DNA from: Rhynchopus euleeides
Lineage: Eukaryota; Euglenozoa; Diplonemea; Diplonemida; Diplonemidae
Direction of reading: 5' to 3'
NCBI GenBank assembly: GCA_963210315.1
Contig: OY723242.1
Coordinates: 1,984,001 to 2,048,000 of the forward strand
Length of the DNA: 64,000 bases
Positions 41,118 to 52,673 of this stretch are shown in pieces (position 1 is the stretch's first letter; the number at the start of each line of letters is the position of its first letter). The notes beneath the pieces were generated by a model, which saw nothing but the letters and a program-made list of their open reading frames with translations, did no database searches and was not told where the DNA came from. A program made the translations under genes and the position numbers.

Positions 41118-42268
41118 TAGGGGGGGTCAAATGCCACCCTTTTACGTGGACAAACACGATTTTTCAAAAAACCGGCGCAGAGGCCCCAAAGCCCCCGTAA
41201 ACCCTCCAAACCCCCCCAGATCGGTCCGGAAACCCATCGAACCCCACTTTTCCACCATTCCGGGCACCTCAGGTGCCCGAATTGGGGTACCTAAATTTTG
41301 TGCCACCGTTTGGTACCGGACAGTGCCACTGTGTGGGAGGTTGGAAAAGAAAATGCCCCAACACACCACATCTGAGGGTTGCAATGCATGTTGCTTGCCA
41401 ACCACGTCATCCGGTGGGTGTCAGGCGCTATGTAGGTGGCATTAGCCAGGTCTTCGATGAGTTCTGGCTTGTATATGTACCTCCCTGCCACCATGCACCG
41501 GGAGGCTGCCTGTAGGTACGGAACAAGTCCAGATGGTCGTGTGATTCCTGTGCAGCAGTGCTCCACAACCGGGATGTGTTGACAACGACTGTTGCAACAC
41601 GAGCTGTACATTCCGGGAACACACGAAGTGCGCTGTCGTGGTACCCATTGTGCCAGAATTGGTAGTTGCTGCGGTCTACTTTGCCTGGCCCAAGAGCACT
41701 GGTACTGAACGGTGCAATATGCGTGGCGAGGTGAATGCAACGGAAGGGCGCAAAGTCAATACAGCTCTCGGATGGCGGGTGGTGGTGCCACTAGTGTGTG
41801 ACGTTCACTCGAGGATACAACGCATCACAATGAATCAGCAACCGTGGACCGAGTACAATACGCTCTCTGTGGCTGGTGTGGGGACAAAGGCAGTGCCTGT
41901 GCCGCAGGCAGGGAGGTACATATACAAGCCAGAACACATCGAAGACCTGGCTCATGCCACCTACATAGCGCCTGACACCCACCGGATGACGTGGTTGGCA
42001 AGCAACATGCATTGCAACCCTCAGATGTGGTGTGTTGGGGCATTTTCTTTTCCAACCTCCCACACAGTGGCACTGTCCGGTACCAAACGGTGGCACAAAA
42101 TTTAGGTACCCCAATTCGGGCACCTGAGGTGCCCGGAATGGTGGAAAAGTGGGGTTCGATGGGTTTCCGGACCGATCTGGGGGGGTTTGGAGGGTTTACG
42201 GGGGCTTTGGGGCCTCTGCGCCGGTTTTTTGAAAAATCGTGTTTGTCACCCCCATTTGACCCCCCCTA
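41118..42268. mobile_element. Foldback element with ~370-bp inverted arms
   Basis: Left arm 41118-41489 and right arm 41907-42268 are inverted copies beginning TAGGGGGGGTCAAATG. The arms are highly similar except for ~20 bp near the outer ends. It sits in a C-homopolymer, which hides any TSD. The 417-bp centre has no recognised gene; reading frames in it mostly run through the arms. Confidence 0.8.
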
Positions 42269-42334
42269 CCCCCCCCCCCCCCACCGGACAAGCGAATCAG
42301 CAGTGTGTATCTGTACACAGAAATAAACCAATAA
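42269..42334 (+). repeat. Host repeat, left half at the 7.4-kb element
   Basis: cgaatcagcagtgtgtatctgtacacag...aaaccaataa, matching 4166-4214. The right half is at 49736. Confidence 0.75.
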
Positions 42335-42444
42335 TGGGGTAATCAGGCTGGGGAAAAAAACAACAAATCACAACAAATCACACCCGATCGTCAGCTGATT
42401 GAGGGTGTGATATGAGGGTTCTATCCAACAAGAGATGACCAATG

Positions 42445-45400
42445 AATTTGGGTCAACTTGGGTCAATTTGGGTCACCCTGGGGTTTTTCACCTTAGGAAA
42501 ATGGGGGGCTTCGCTCCGGGTCAATCTGGGTCAGCTTGGGTCAGTGACCCGGAGCGAAGCCCCCCCCCCTTAGGTGACCAAAAATAGGTGAAAATTTTTG
42601 CCTATTTTCCCTTGTGTCAAACTTGGAGTCTGACCCAAAAATCGGAATCTGTGACCCATGGTTTATATGGGCAAACCTGAAAATTTCCGACTTTTTCCTC
42701 AATTTTTCCCACTTCCTGGCCATACCTTTCCCGACCCAAAATCAAACAAATGCAGCGGAAAATGGCCAAAAATAGGCCAAAAAACCCCAAATTTTTTCCT
42801 ATGGGAACGAACATGGGGGTCTTCGCTCCGGGTCAATTTGGGTCAACTTGGGTCAATTTGGGTCACCCTGGGGTTTTTCACCTTAGGAAAATGGGGGGCT
42901 TCGCTCCGGGTCAATCTGGGTCAGCTTGGGTCAGTGACCCGGAGCGAAGCCCCCCCCCCTTAGGTGACCAAAAATAGGTGAAAATTTTTGCCTATTTTCC
43001 CTTGTGTCAAACTTGGAGTCTGACCCAAAAATCGGAATCTGTGACCCATGGTTTATATGGGCAAACCTGAAAATTTCCGACTTTTTCCTCAATTTTTCCC
43101 ACTTCCTGGCCATACCTTTCCCGACCCAAAATCAAACAAATGCAGCGGAAAATGGCCAAAAATAGGCCAAAAAACCCCAAATTTTTTCCTATGGGAACGA
43201 ACATGGGGGTCTTCGCTCCGGGTCAATTTGGGTCAACTTGGGTCAATTTGGGTCACCCTGGGGTTTTTCACCTTAGGAAAATGGGGGGCTTCGCTCCGGG
43301 TCAATCTGGGTCAGCTTGGGTCAGTGACCCGGAGCGAAGCCCCCCCCCCTTAGGTGACCAAAAATAGGTGAAAATTTTTGCCTATTTTCCCTTGTGTCAA
43401 ACTTGGAGTCTGACCCAAAAATCGGAATCTGTGACCCATGGTTTATATGGGCAAACCTGAAAATTTCCGACTTTTTCCTCAATTTTTCCCACTTCCTGGC
43501 CATACCTTTCCCGACCCAAAATCAAACAAATGCAGCGGAAAATGGCCAAAAATAGGCCAAAAAACCCCAAATTTTTTCCTATGGGAACGAACATGGGGGT
43601 CTTCGCTCCGGGTCAATTTGGGTCAACTTGGGTCAATTTGGGTCACCCTGGGGTTTTTCACCTTAGGAAAATGGGGGGCTTCGCTCCGGGTCAATCTGGG
43701 TCAGCTTGGGTCAGTGACCCGGAGCGAAGCCCCCCCCCCTTAGGTGACCAAAAATAGGTGAAAATTTTTGCCTATTTTCCCTTGTGTCAAACTTGGAGTC
43801 TGACCCAAAAATCGGAATCTGTGACCCATGGTTTATATGGGCAAACCTGAAAATTTCCGACTTTTTCCTCAATTTTTCCCACTTCCTGGCCATACCTTTC
43901 CCGACCCAAAATCAAACAAATGCAGCGGAAAATGGCCAAAAATAGGCCAAAAAACCCCAAATTTTTTCCTATGGGAACGAACATGGGGGTCTTCGCTCCG
44001 GGTCAATTTGGGTCAACTTGGGTCAATTTGGGTCACCCTGGGGTTTTTCACCTTAGGAAAATGGGGGGCTTCGCTCCGGGTCAATCTGGGTCAGCTTGGG
44101 TCAGTGACCCGGAGCGAAGCCCCCCCCCCTTAGGTGACCAAAAATAGGTGAAAATTTTTGCCTATTTTCCCTTGTGTCAAACTTGGAGTCTGACCCAAAA
44201 ATCGGAATCTGTGACCCATGGTTTATATGGGCAAACCTGAAAATTTCCGACTTTTTCCTCAATTTTTCCCACTTCCTGGCCATACCTTTCCCGACCCAAA
44301 ATCAAACAAATGCAGCGGAAAATGGCCAAAAATAGGCCAAAAAACCCCAAATTTTTTCCTATGGGAACGAACATGGGGGTCTTCGCTCCGGGTCAATTTG
44401 GGTCAACTTGGGTCAATTTGGGTCACCCTGGGGTTTTTCACCTTAGGAAAATGGGGGGCTTCGCTCCGGGTCAATCTGGGTCAGCTTGGGTCAGTGACCC
44501 GGAGCGAAGCCCCCCCCCCTTAGGTGACCAAAAATAGGTGAAAATTTTTGCCTATTTTCCCTTGTGTCAAACTTGGAGTCTGACCCAAAAATCGGAATCT
44601 GTGACCCATGGTTTATATGGGCAAACCTGAAAATTTCCGACTTTTTCCTCAATTTTTCCCACTTCCTGGCCATACCTTTCCCGACCCAAAATCAAACAAA
44701 TGCAGCGGAAAATGGCCAAAAATAGGCCAAAAAACCCCAAATTTTTTCCTATGGGAACGAACATGGGGGTCTTCGCTCCGGGTCAATTTGGGTCAACTTG
44801 GGTCAATTTGGGTCACCCTGGGGTTTTTCACCTTAGGAAAATGGGGGGCTTCGCTCCGGGTCAATCTGGGTCAGCTTGGGTCAGTGACCCGGAGCGAAGC
44901 CCCCCCCCCCTTAGGTGACCAAAAATAGGTGAAAATTTTTGCCTATTTTCCCTTGTGTCAAACTTGGAGTCTGACCCAAAAATCGGAATCTGTGACCCAT
45001 GGTTTATATGGGCAAACCTGAAAATTTCCGACTTTTTCCTCAATTTTTCCCACTTCCTGGCCATACCTTTCCCGACCCAAAATCAAACAAATGCAGCGGA
45101 AAATGGCCAAAAATAGGCCAAAAAACCCCAAATTTTTTCCTATGGGAACGAACATGGGGGTCTTCGCTCCGGGTCAATTTGGGTCAACTTGGGTCAATTT
45201 GGGTCACCCTGGGGTTTTTCACCTTAGGAAAATGGGGGGCTTCGCTCCGGGTCAATCTGGGTCAGCTTGGGTCAGTGACCCGGAGCGAAGCCCCCCCCCC
45301 TTAGGTGACCAAAAATAGGTGAAAATTTTTGCCTATTTTCCCTTGTGTCAAACTTGGAGTCTGACCCAAAAATCGGAATCTGTGACCCATGGTTTATATG

Positions 45401-47479
45401 GGCAAACCTGAAAATTTCCGACTTTTTCCTCAATTTTTCCCACTTCCTGGCCATACCTTTCCCGACCCAAAATCAAACAAATGCAGCGGAAAATGGCCAA
45501 AAATAGGCCAAAAAACCCCAAATTTTTTCCTATGGGAACGAACATGGGGGTCTTCGCTCCGGGTCAATTTGGGTCAACTTGGGTCAATTTGGGTCACCCT
45601 GGGGTTTTTCACCTTAGGAAAATGGGGGGCTTCGCTCCGGGTCAATCTGGGTCAGCTTGGGTCAGTGACCCGGAGCGAAGCCCCCCCCCCTTAGGTGACC
45701 AAAAATAGGTGAAAATTTTTGCCTATTTTCCCTTGTGTCAAACTTGGAGTCTGACCCAAAAATCGGAATCTGTGACCCATGGTTTATATGGGCAAACCTG
45801 AAAATTTCCGACTTTTTCCTCAATTTTTCCCACTTCCTGGCCATACCTTTCCCGACCCAAAATCAAACAAATGCAGCGGAAAATGGCCAAAAATAGGCCA
45901 AAAAACCCCAAATTTTTTCCTATGGGAACGAACATGGGGGTCTTCGCTCCGGGTCAATTTGGGTCAACTTGGGTCAATTTGGGTCACCCTGGGGTTTTTC
46001 ACCTTAGGAAAATGGGGGGCTTCGCTCCGGGTCAATCTGGGTCAGCTTGGGTCAGTGACCCGGAGCGAAGCCCCCCCCCCTTAGGTGACCAAAAATAGGT
46101 GAAAATTTTTGCCTATTTTCCCTTGTGTCAAACTTGGAGTCTGACCCAAAAATCGGAATCTGTGACCCATGGTTTATATGGGCAAACCTGAAAATTTCCG
46201 ACTTTTTCCTCAATTTTTCCCACTTCCTGGCCATACCTTTCCCGACCCAAAATCAAACAAATGCAGCGGAAAATGGCCAAAAATAGGCCAAAAAACCCCA
46301 AATTTTTTCCTATGGGAACGAACATGGGGGTCTTCGCTCCGGGTCAATTTGGGTCAACTTGGGTCAATTTGGGTCACCCTGGGGTTTTTCACCTTAGGAA
46401 AATGGGGGGCTTCGCTCCGGGTCAATCTGGGTCAGCTTGGGTCAGTGACCCGGAGCGAAGCCCCCCCCCCTTAGGTGACCAAAAATAGGTGAAAATTTTT
46501 GCCTATTTTCCCTTGTGTCAAACTTGGAGTCTGACCCAAAAATCGGAATCTGTGACCCATGGTTTATATGGGCAAACCTGAAAATTTCCGACTTTTTCCT
46601 CAATTTTTCCCACTTCCTGGCCATACCTTTCCCGACCCAAAATCAAACAAATGCAGCGGAAAATGGCCAAAAATAGGCCAAAAAACCCCAAATTTTTTCC
46701 TATGGGAACGAACATGGGGGTCTTCGCTCCGGGTCAATTTGGGTCAACTTGGGTCAATTTGGGTCACCCTGGGGTTTTTCACCTTAGGAAAATGGGGGGC
46801 TTCGCTCCGGGTCAATCTGGGTCAGCTTGGGTCAGTGACCCGGAGCGAAGCCCCCCCCCCCTTAGGTGACCAAAAATAGGTGAAAATTTTTGCCTATTTT
46901 CCCTTGTGTCAAACTTGGAGTCTGACCCAAAAATCGGAATCTGTGACCCATGGTTTATATGGGCAAACCTGAAAATTTCCGACTTTTTCCTCAATTTTTC
47001 CCACTTCCTGGCCATACCTTTCCCGACCCAAAATCAAACAAATGCAGCGGAAAATGGCCAAAAATAGGCCAAAAAACCCCAAATTTTTTCCTATGGGAAC
47101 GAACATGGGGGTCTTCGCTCCGGGTCAATTTGGGTCAACTTGGGTCAATTTGGGTCACCCTGGGGTTTTTCACCTTAGGAAAATGGGGGGCTTCGCTCCG
47201 GGTCAATCTGGGTCAGCTTGGGTCAGTGACCCGGAGCGAAGCCCCCCCCCCTTAGGTGACCAAAAATAGGTGAAAATTTTTGCCTATTTTCCCTTGTGTC
47301 AAACTTGGAGTCTGACCCAAAAATCGGAATCTGTGACCCATGGTTTATATGGGCAAACCTGAAAATTTCCGACTTTTTCCTCAATTTTTCCCACTTCCTG
47401 GCCATACCTTTCCCGACCCAAAATCAAACAAATGCAGCGGAAAATGGCCAAAAATAGGCCAAAAAACCCCAAATTTTTT
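42445..47479 (+). repeat. 390-bp satellite, about 12.9 tandem copies
   Basis: Unit of 390 bp repeated head to tail. By eye, copies are identical apart from the length of one C-run (10 C, or 11 C in units near 44900 and 46851). Each unit contains an inverted pair GCTTCGCTCCGGGTCA / TGACCCGGAGCGAAGC around a gggtcaa-rich spacer, able to extrude a cruciform. Small open frames repeated in each unit are by-products. Confidence 0.98.
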
Positions 47480-49150
47480 TCCGGGGGGCTTCGCCCCCCG
47501 GACCCCCCTTGCGTGGGGGGCTTCGCCCCCCACGCCACACGCACCTCCCGGCCGGTGGCCGGTTCGGTCGTCGTCGGCTGCGCTCAAAGGGCGTGCGGTA
47601 GCCGACGCCCTTTTGTGCTCGCCTCCTCCTCCCTCACTTCAGTATGTCGTTTCAGGTGAGTCCGTGTTCCTGCTTTGTTCTTCTGTCGACTGGGACGGGC
47701 CAGTCCTCGTGGGTTGCCGGCCGGTGTGTCCTCCCCTGGGACCCCCTCCTCCTCCCACCACTTGCATCTGGTTCAGCTTCAGTGAGAGCTGAGCGGGAGC
47801 CATACTTGCTCTTTTGGACCAATTGACCGCAGTCCTGCATCATGAAGAGTTAGGTAATGCCCAGTCGCAGCCATCCCCCGACCCAGGTGTTCTGCCGTGG
47901 GCCAGGTCACCATCTGCAGGTCACCCCGTCACACACCAGTGGGCAGGCCCTGTCAAAGATATCGATGTGACTGCTCTTGCCGCAGGGCATCGGATGTGGG
48001 CCTGCATTGCATCCTGTTGCCGCTCAGTTCTGTTCCCACCGGAGCTTCTTGTTGCGCCGCAGGTCGAACAGCCTTTCGTGTGGTCGGCGCTGATCTTGTA
48101 TAGAACGTAGGCAGTAGGCTGCTGTGGGTGACCTGCAGGTTACCCGTCCCTTTCGTGCAGGCAGCGCGAGAGGTGCGCTGTTTATGTGTGGGAGCACGGC
48201 AGCTGCCCCACACTCCATTCTGCTCTCTTGTCTGCTGTTTATGTTGAACAAGGTCTGGCTGCCAGTGATCTCGCTGGGGGTCGGGCAAACCAAAAAAGAG
48301 GTCGGGCACAGGGTGGCCGAGCTCGCGAGAAAAAAAGTGCAGCCCAACCCCGCCCCGACTTCCCGTGGTATGATGCAAACAGGATCGAATGCACGGCCAC
48401 AGAACATTTTCACCCAATTCGAGAAGCACCGGATGTTGCTGCCTTTGGTCGTCCTGCTGGATCAAAAATCAGGAATCCAGCCCCCCAGCCGCCGGAGGCC
48501 ACGGTAGTGAACATCCTGAAAGTCTTCGAAGGCTAGTCCCCACACCGGTTGGTGCTGTTGCACATTCCAGGCGGGGATGGTCCTTCGCTTGGGGCATGAT
48601 GAGGTGCGCTTCGATGAACACCATCAAGCCCCCAGCATGCCGTTGGGTTTTCATACGCTGCGGCGCATGAAAACTCGGCCACAAGGCCGAACCCAAAAGC
48701 CCCAAAATCTGACCCGGGAGGTAGGGCCGAGGGTAGGGCCATGCCACCCCTGGCGGCCCACCCTCCCAAACAATTACAGAAAAAGGGAGGTGGGGCCGCG
48801 GCCCCCTGCCAGCCCTGGCACGGGATCGCTGCTGGCGGGTAGTTCAGGCTCGTGGCCCTCCTCGTTCCGGATAGCCCCTCGGACATCCAAATGATTCACG
48901 TGCAGCAGCCCATGCGCAGAGAACGGTGTGCCGTCTTGTACAGCAACTGTTGGACAACTGTTGAAATCGTTTTTCACCAAAAAAATCACTCTGCGGGCCA
49001 AGTCGAAGATTTTTCTGGGGACTTTTGGTGTCCCCAATTTTTCAATTTTCGAAAAATAAGCTCACTTTGCTAAACTGGACCCAACTCCCCACACTCTTTT
49101 TTTCCGACTTTTTCACGGGTTTTTTCCGGTTTTTTTTGGTTTTTTTTGGC
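47480..49150. other. Non-satellite interior of the 7.4-kb element
   Basis: Starts with two ggggggcttcgcccccc-type hairpins (47483-47540). The rest has no recognisable gene. Several frames of 90-170 codons overlap without codon bias. A partial 54-bp repeat is at 48481. Possibly captured host sequence of unknown origin. Confidence 0.5.
48481..48512 (-). repeat. 54-bp dispersed hairpin repeat, copy 8 (partial)
   Basis: Only the ccgccggaggccacggtagtgaac part and a short C-run remain. Confidence 0.8.
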
Positions 49151-49735
49151 GGATGGAGCGAAGACCCCCATTTGTTGTGATTTTTTGCGATTTGTTGCGG
49201 CCAGTTGTGATTTGTTGTGACTAGGTGTGACGTGGTGTATAGCGTATCAGTTCTCGTGCGTCGTCTTTCGTAGACGTTCTGTACGATGCGGATCCGCTAA
49301 TCCAACATAGCAAACGACGTGGTGTGATTTGTTGTGACCAGTTGTGACGACTTGTGACCCTTTTGTGATGAGTTGTGATGAGGTGTGATCTGTTGTGATC
49401 TGTTGTGATCGCGATCCAAAATTTTAAATTTTTGAAATTTTGGATCGCGATCACAACAGATCACAACAGATCACAACAGATCACACCTCATCACAACTCA
49501 TCACAACTCATCACAACTCATCACAACTCATCACAACTCATCACAACTCATCACAACTCATCACAAAAGGGTCACAAGTCGTCACAACTGGTCGCAACAA
49601 ATCACAACTGGCCACAACAAATCGCAACAAATCGCAACAAATCACAACAAATCACAACATTTGGCGTTGTGATTTGTTGTGATCGGGTGTGATTCGTTGT
49701 GATTTGTTGTTTTTTCCCCCAGCCTGATTACCCCA
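49151..49735. repeat. Palindromic tcacaac/gttgtga block at the right end
   Basis: Left half is rich in gttgtgat units, right half in atcacaac units, with a symmetry centre near 49425 (gatcgcgatccaaaatttt and complement). Seven perfect decamers tcacaactca lie at 49491-49560. It passes directly into the right TIR, which has the same vocabulary. Confidence 0.85.
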
Positions 49736-49830
49736 AATAACATGACAGTAGAGGTACGCCAGATCACCTCTCTCAGTGCCACCCCCCCCCCCCCAAAAGC
49801 GTGTCCCGTGTGTGGTGTGGGGCGCCCTGT

Positions 49831-51306
49831 ATGCACACAGAAATGGGCCACAAGGCAGATGGCGGTTGCAACATGATCAGCGTCCAATGCGAAAGCCACC
49901 CGCGCCAGCGCAGCACCGGAAGCCCCTCTTTCTCCGACGCCACGAGCAGCAGCGGAAGCAGCAACAGAAGCAACAGCGCTGCCGGGGAAGCATCCCCCTT
50001 GATAAGCACGCCCCCTCCCCCGCCTCCCCTCGGCGACGGGTGCCCTAATCCCCCACCACTTGGCATGGCTGCTGCGATGCAGTCCCACTGGCGTCTCATC
50101 CTGTCGCTGAGCTGCGTCGGTTTCTTCGTCAACTGCCAGCCATCAGAGCCGTATTTAACAGCGTATCTGATGGAGCATAAGGGGCTCACCGAGGCACAGC
50201 TCGATGATTACGTCTGGCCATTCTATACATACGGCGCGTTTGCGTTCCTCCTGCCGATCGCAGTTGCCACAGAGGTGTGGGGATATCGCCCCGTCATCTT
50301 CTTCGGGCTCCTCTGTAGGCAGGCGGCTCGTGTCATACTCCTCTACGGCGAAGGTGTGTTTCTGATGTCTTTGATGCAGGTGACATATGCGGCTGCGGTG
50401 GGGTCCCACACGATATACCTGGCGTTCGCCTTCCTCGCAACCCCAGCGCACATCGCGCCTGTCGCACTCACCTCCATGTCGGGCGCCTACCACGCGGGAA
50501 ACGTCGTCGGATCCCTCGCAGCTCAGTGGCTCCACCCACACGTCTCACTCACGACCCTCTTCTACATCTCTTGGGTGCTAACCTCTGCAGGCCTGCTCCT
50601 CTTCCTCGCTGTGTTCCCTAAGGCGGTGCGGGAGGCCCCCGAATCTCTTGTTTCCGTCGTGCGCCGGAGGGGTGTGGCTGAAGCGGCGCGTCTGGCAAAG
50701 GGCCTCTACGCCAATCCCCTGGTCGTGCTGTGGAGCGCCTGGTGGGTTTTGGGGTACGGTGCCCTGGAGACAGCCGGGAACTACGACCAGAACCTCTTCT
50801 ACAGCCTCAACCCCGACACAGAGTTCGGGTATGTGGAGGCGGTGACGGAGGCGGTATCCGCTGGTGCGTCTCTCCTCCCGGCGCTGCTGGGTGCGGCGGC
50901 GGCGGTGCGGCTGAGCTACCCCTTCGCGGTGTTGGGGTGCCTAGCCTCTGCAGCCCTTCTGCTCCTCTCCACAAGGGTATCCTCGGTGACGCTGTGCGTT
51001 GCCTGCAACGCCGCTGCGATGGGGGTGCTTGTGCTTCAGCAGGCGCTCTCCGAGATCGCCATCTCACAGTGCATCGCCGCCACCCGCCGCTACTCCTTTG
51101 TCTTCGCCTTCAACGCATTCCTCGGCAGAGGCGTGTCGGTCGCCGTGGTGAAGGTGCTCGCTTCTCAAGGCGCCACCACCAAGGCGTACTACGCTGCCTG
51201 TTATACTCAACTGACGGCCCTCGCAGTGGTGTCAGCCGCGCTGTGGGTCCGCTACCCCAGAACAGCAGAGCTGCCTGCGAGGGGTGAGGACGACTCTGAG
51301 GGTTGA
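49831..51306 (+). CDS. SLC19-type folate/thiamine transporter
   Basis: A 491-aa polytopic membrane protein from the first in-frame ATG; 49843 and 49873 are alternatives. Residues 1-82 are a Ser/Pro-rich cytosolic head. Then come about 12 hydrophobic segments. The first is followed by QPSEPYLTAYLMEHKGLTE, the (R/Q)PSEPFLT signature of the SLC19 reduced-folate/thiamine carrier family. Other matching features are WPFYTYGAFAFLLPIAVATE, YRPVIFFG and a small-residue-rich fourth helix (APVALTSMSGAYHAGNVVGS). These carriers import folates or thiamine by exchange or proton coupling; the substrate cannot be told here. The C-terminus is acidic. Its 5' flank begins less than 100 bp from the end of the 7.4-kb element. 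Single exon. Confidence 0.85.
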   Translation: MHTEMGHKADGGCNMISVQCESHPRQRSTGSPSFSDATSSSGSSNRSNSAAGEASPLISTPPPPPPLGDGCPNPPPLGMAAAMQSHWRLILSLSCVGFFVNCQPSEPYLTAYLMEHKGLTEAQLDDYVWPFYTYGAFAFLLPIAVATEVWGYRPVIFFGLLCRQAARVILLYGEGVFLMSLMQVTYAAAVGSHTIYLAFAFLATPAHIAPVALTSMSGAYHAGNVVGSLAAQWLHPHVSLTTLFYISWVLTSAGLLLFLAVFPKAVREAPESLVSVVRRRGVAEAARLAKGLYANPLVVLWSAWWVLGYGALETAGNYDQNLFYSLNPDTEFGYVEAVTEAVSAGASLLPALLGAAAAVRLSYPFAVLGCLASAALLLLSTRVSSVTLCVACNAAAMGVLVLQQALSEIAISQCIAATRRYSFVFAFNAFLGRGVSVAVVKVLASQGATTKAYYAACYTQLTALAVVSAALWVRYPRTAELPARGEDDSEG

Positions 51307-51507
51307 GGCCACAGCAGAGGGCAAGGTCCTTCTGTTGTCAGGCGCATCACCGTTTGGTGGTGGGGGTCGGGGTGGGGGCCGTTCGTGGGGTCAGGAAGCT
51401 GTGTGTGTGTGTGTGTGACAAGTGGAGGCAGCACCAGAGCTCGCTCGGTGGGCTCAGTGGACAAGCGAATCAGCAGTGTGTATTCGGTGCACAGAACTAA
51501 AACAATA

Positions 51508-52671
51508 CCTGGGACCCCCCGTGTTTAGGCCCCCCCAGTGGCTGGCTTAACGCCGGGGTACTGTAAGCAGGGGGCTGACCGGGGGGGGGCATGGTGTGAA
51601 ATAAGGGCTAACCCCAAACCCCAAACCCCACCCCCCCCCCCCCCCCCCCCCGGACCCCAAACACCAAGCGCCCTTACTGTTACCAGTCGCATACGCACAC
51701 AGACCGGAGGCCGAACGCACCCGAGTGCGGGAAAAAAATGTCCTCGGGCCAGAGGCCCGAGGCCTTTTTTTCCTGCTCGAGTGCAGTTGAGGCCGACTCG
51801 GGGTGCAGGTGATGGTGTCTTGCCATCATCCGGCACTTTCGGCACATCTAGGTGCGTGCGGGCTGAGACGGCAGCTGTGGCTGTGTGTGGGTGCTGAACC
51901 TGCAGATGGACCGAATCCACCCAGACAGGGCACTGGGCAGGACCTGGGTGTGGGTGGGCTGAGCTGACAGTCTGGCTGGATGTGTCACATTGTGTGGGGT
52001 GGTCGGGTGTGGGTGCCTGGATCCAGTCACTGGTGTGAGACTGGTGAAGACTGTGAGAAGGGACGTGGAACAGCCCACAGCCAGATCCAGGCTGTTTCTG
52101 TGGCTGACAATGTACTAGGCACACTGCACTCCAACCTTAAAGGGCACATTATTGCACTGCAGGGATCCCCATACTTGCACCGCAGTGCAAGCATGAGACC
52201 TGGAGTGCAATATTGTGCGACTGCGGGTGCGAAACTGCACTGGATGTCCTGGCAAGTCAGACCACACCCACATCCTTGTCCCAGCCCCTTTTGGGTGGGG
52301 TTGACCTGGTCTACCCCACCCACCCGCCTGAGAAATAAGGCTAACCCCAACCCCAAACCCCGCGGCCCTATTCTTATTTCACACCTTGCCCCCCCCCCCC
52401 TTGGAGGCCATTTTCGGCCAGGGGGGGGCTTAAACACGGGGGTGGCACGGTGGAGACCAATGTGACCTCTTCCGCTGCTGTCGTCGAGGGTGATTCCGGT
52501 CCGGATGGACTTTTGGCACCCCACTTTTCGACTCTGACAGCACCTGGAGGGCACCAGGGGCCACCTGGTGCCCTCCAGAACAGCCCACCCCCGTGTTTAG
52601 GCCCCCCTGTGTTTAAGCCCCCCACCCCTGCCAGACCCCCAGGGGGGGGCTTAAACACGGGGGGTCCCAGG
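51508..52671. mobile_element. TA-flanked TIR element, 1.16 kb
   Basis: Ends CCTGGGACCCCCCGTGTTTA and complement, with TA on both sides (51506-51507, 52672-52673). The joined flanks restore acaataacatgacag of the host repeat. Internal GTGTTTAGGCCCC and GCTTAAACACGG copies near 52435 and 52593-52620 point to nested or partial relatives. Contains aaccccaaacccc tracts. No transposase is recognised. Same end type as 25385-25491. Confidence 0.8.
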
Positions 52672-52673
52672 TA

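Larger units (their letters stand above)
42335..49735. mobile_element. 7.4-kb TIR element carrying a satellite array
   Basis: The left end TGGGGTAATCAGGCTGGGG... is repeated inverted at the right end for ~55 bp. The 5-bp AATAA flanks both ends (42330-42334, 49736-49740). The host repeat without it is at 4166-4226, and the joined flanks here would restore ccaataacatgacag. Inside are a 390-bp satellite array, a 1.7-kb part without recognised genes, and a palindromic tcacaac-rich block. No transposase is visible. TG...CA ends and 5-bp TSD recall LTR elements, but the terminal repeats are inverted, so I leave the class open. Confidence 0.8.

Noticed and set aside
41638-42105. 155-codon frame in the foldback element
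   Set aside because: A third of it lies in the inverted arm, and no transposase motif is recognisable.
42541-47405. Repeated small ORFs of 60-106 codons on both strands
   Set aside because: They recur with the 390-bp satellite unit and show no domain or codon bias. They are by-products of the repeat.
42445-47479. CRISPR array
   Set aside because: Units are contiguous with no spacers, and the context is eukaryotic.
42335-49735. LTR retrotransposon reading of the TG...CA ends and 5-bp duplication
   Set aside because: The terminal sequences are inverted, not direct, repeats and no retroelement gene is seen.
51605-51650. Telomere-like aaccccaaacccc repeats
   Set aside because: Only two or three irregular units inside a TIR element. 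No array.
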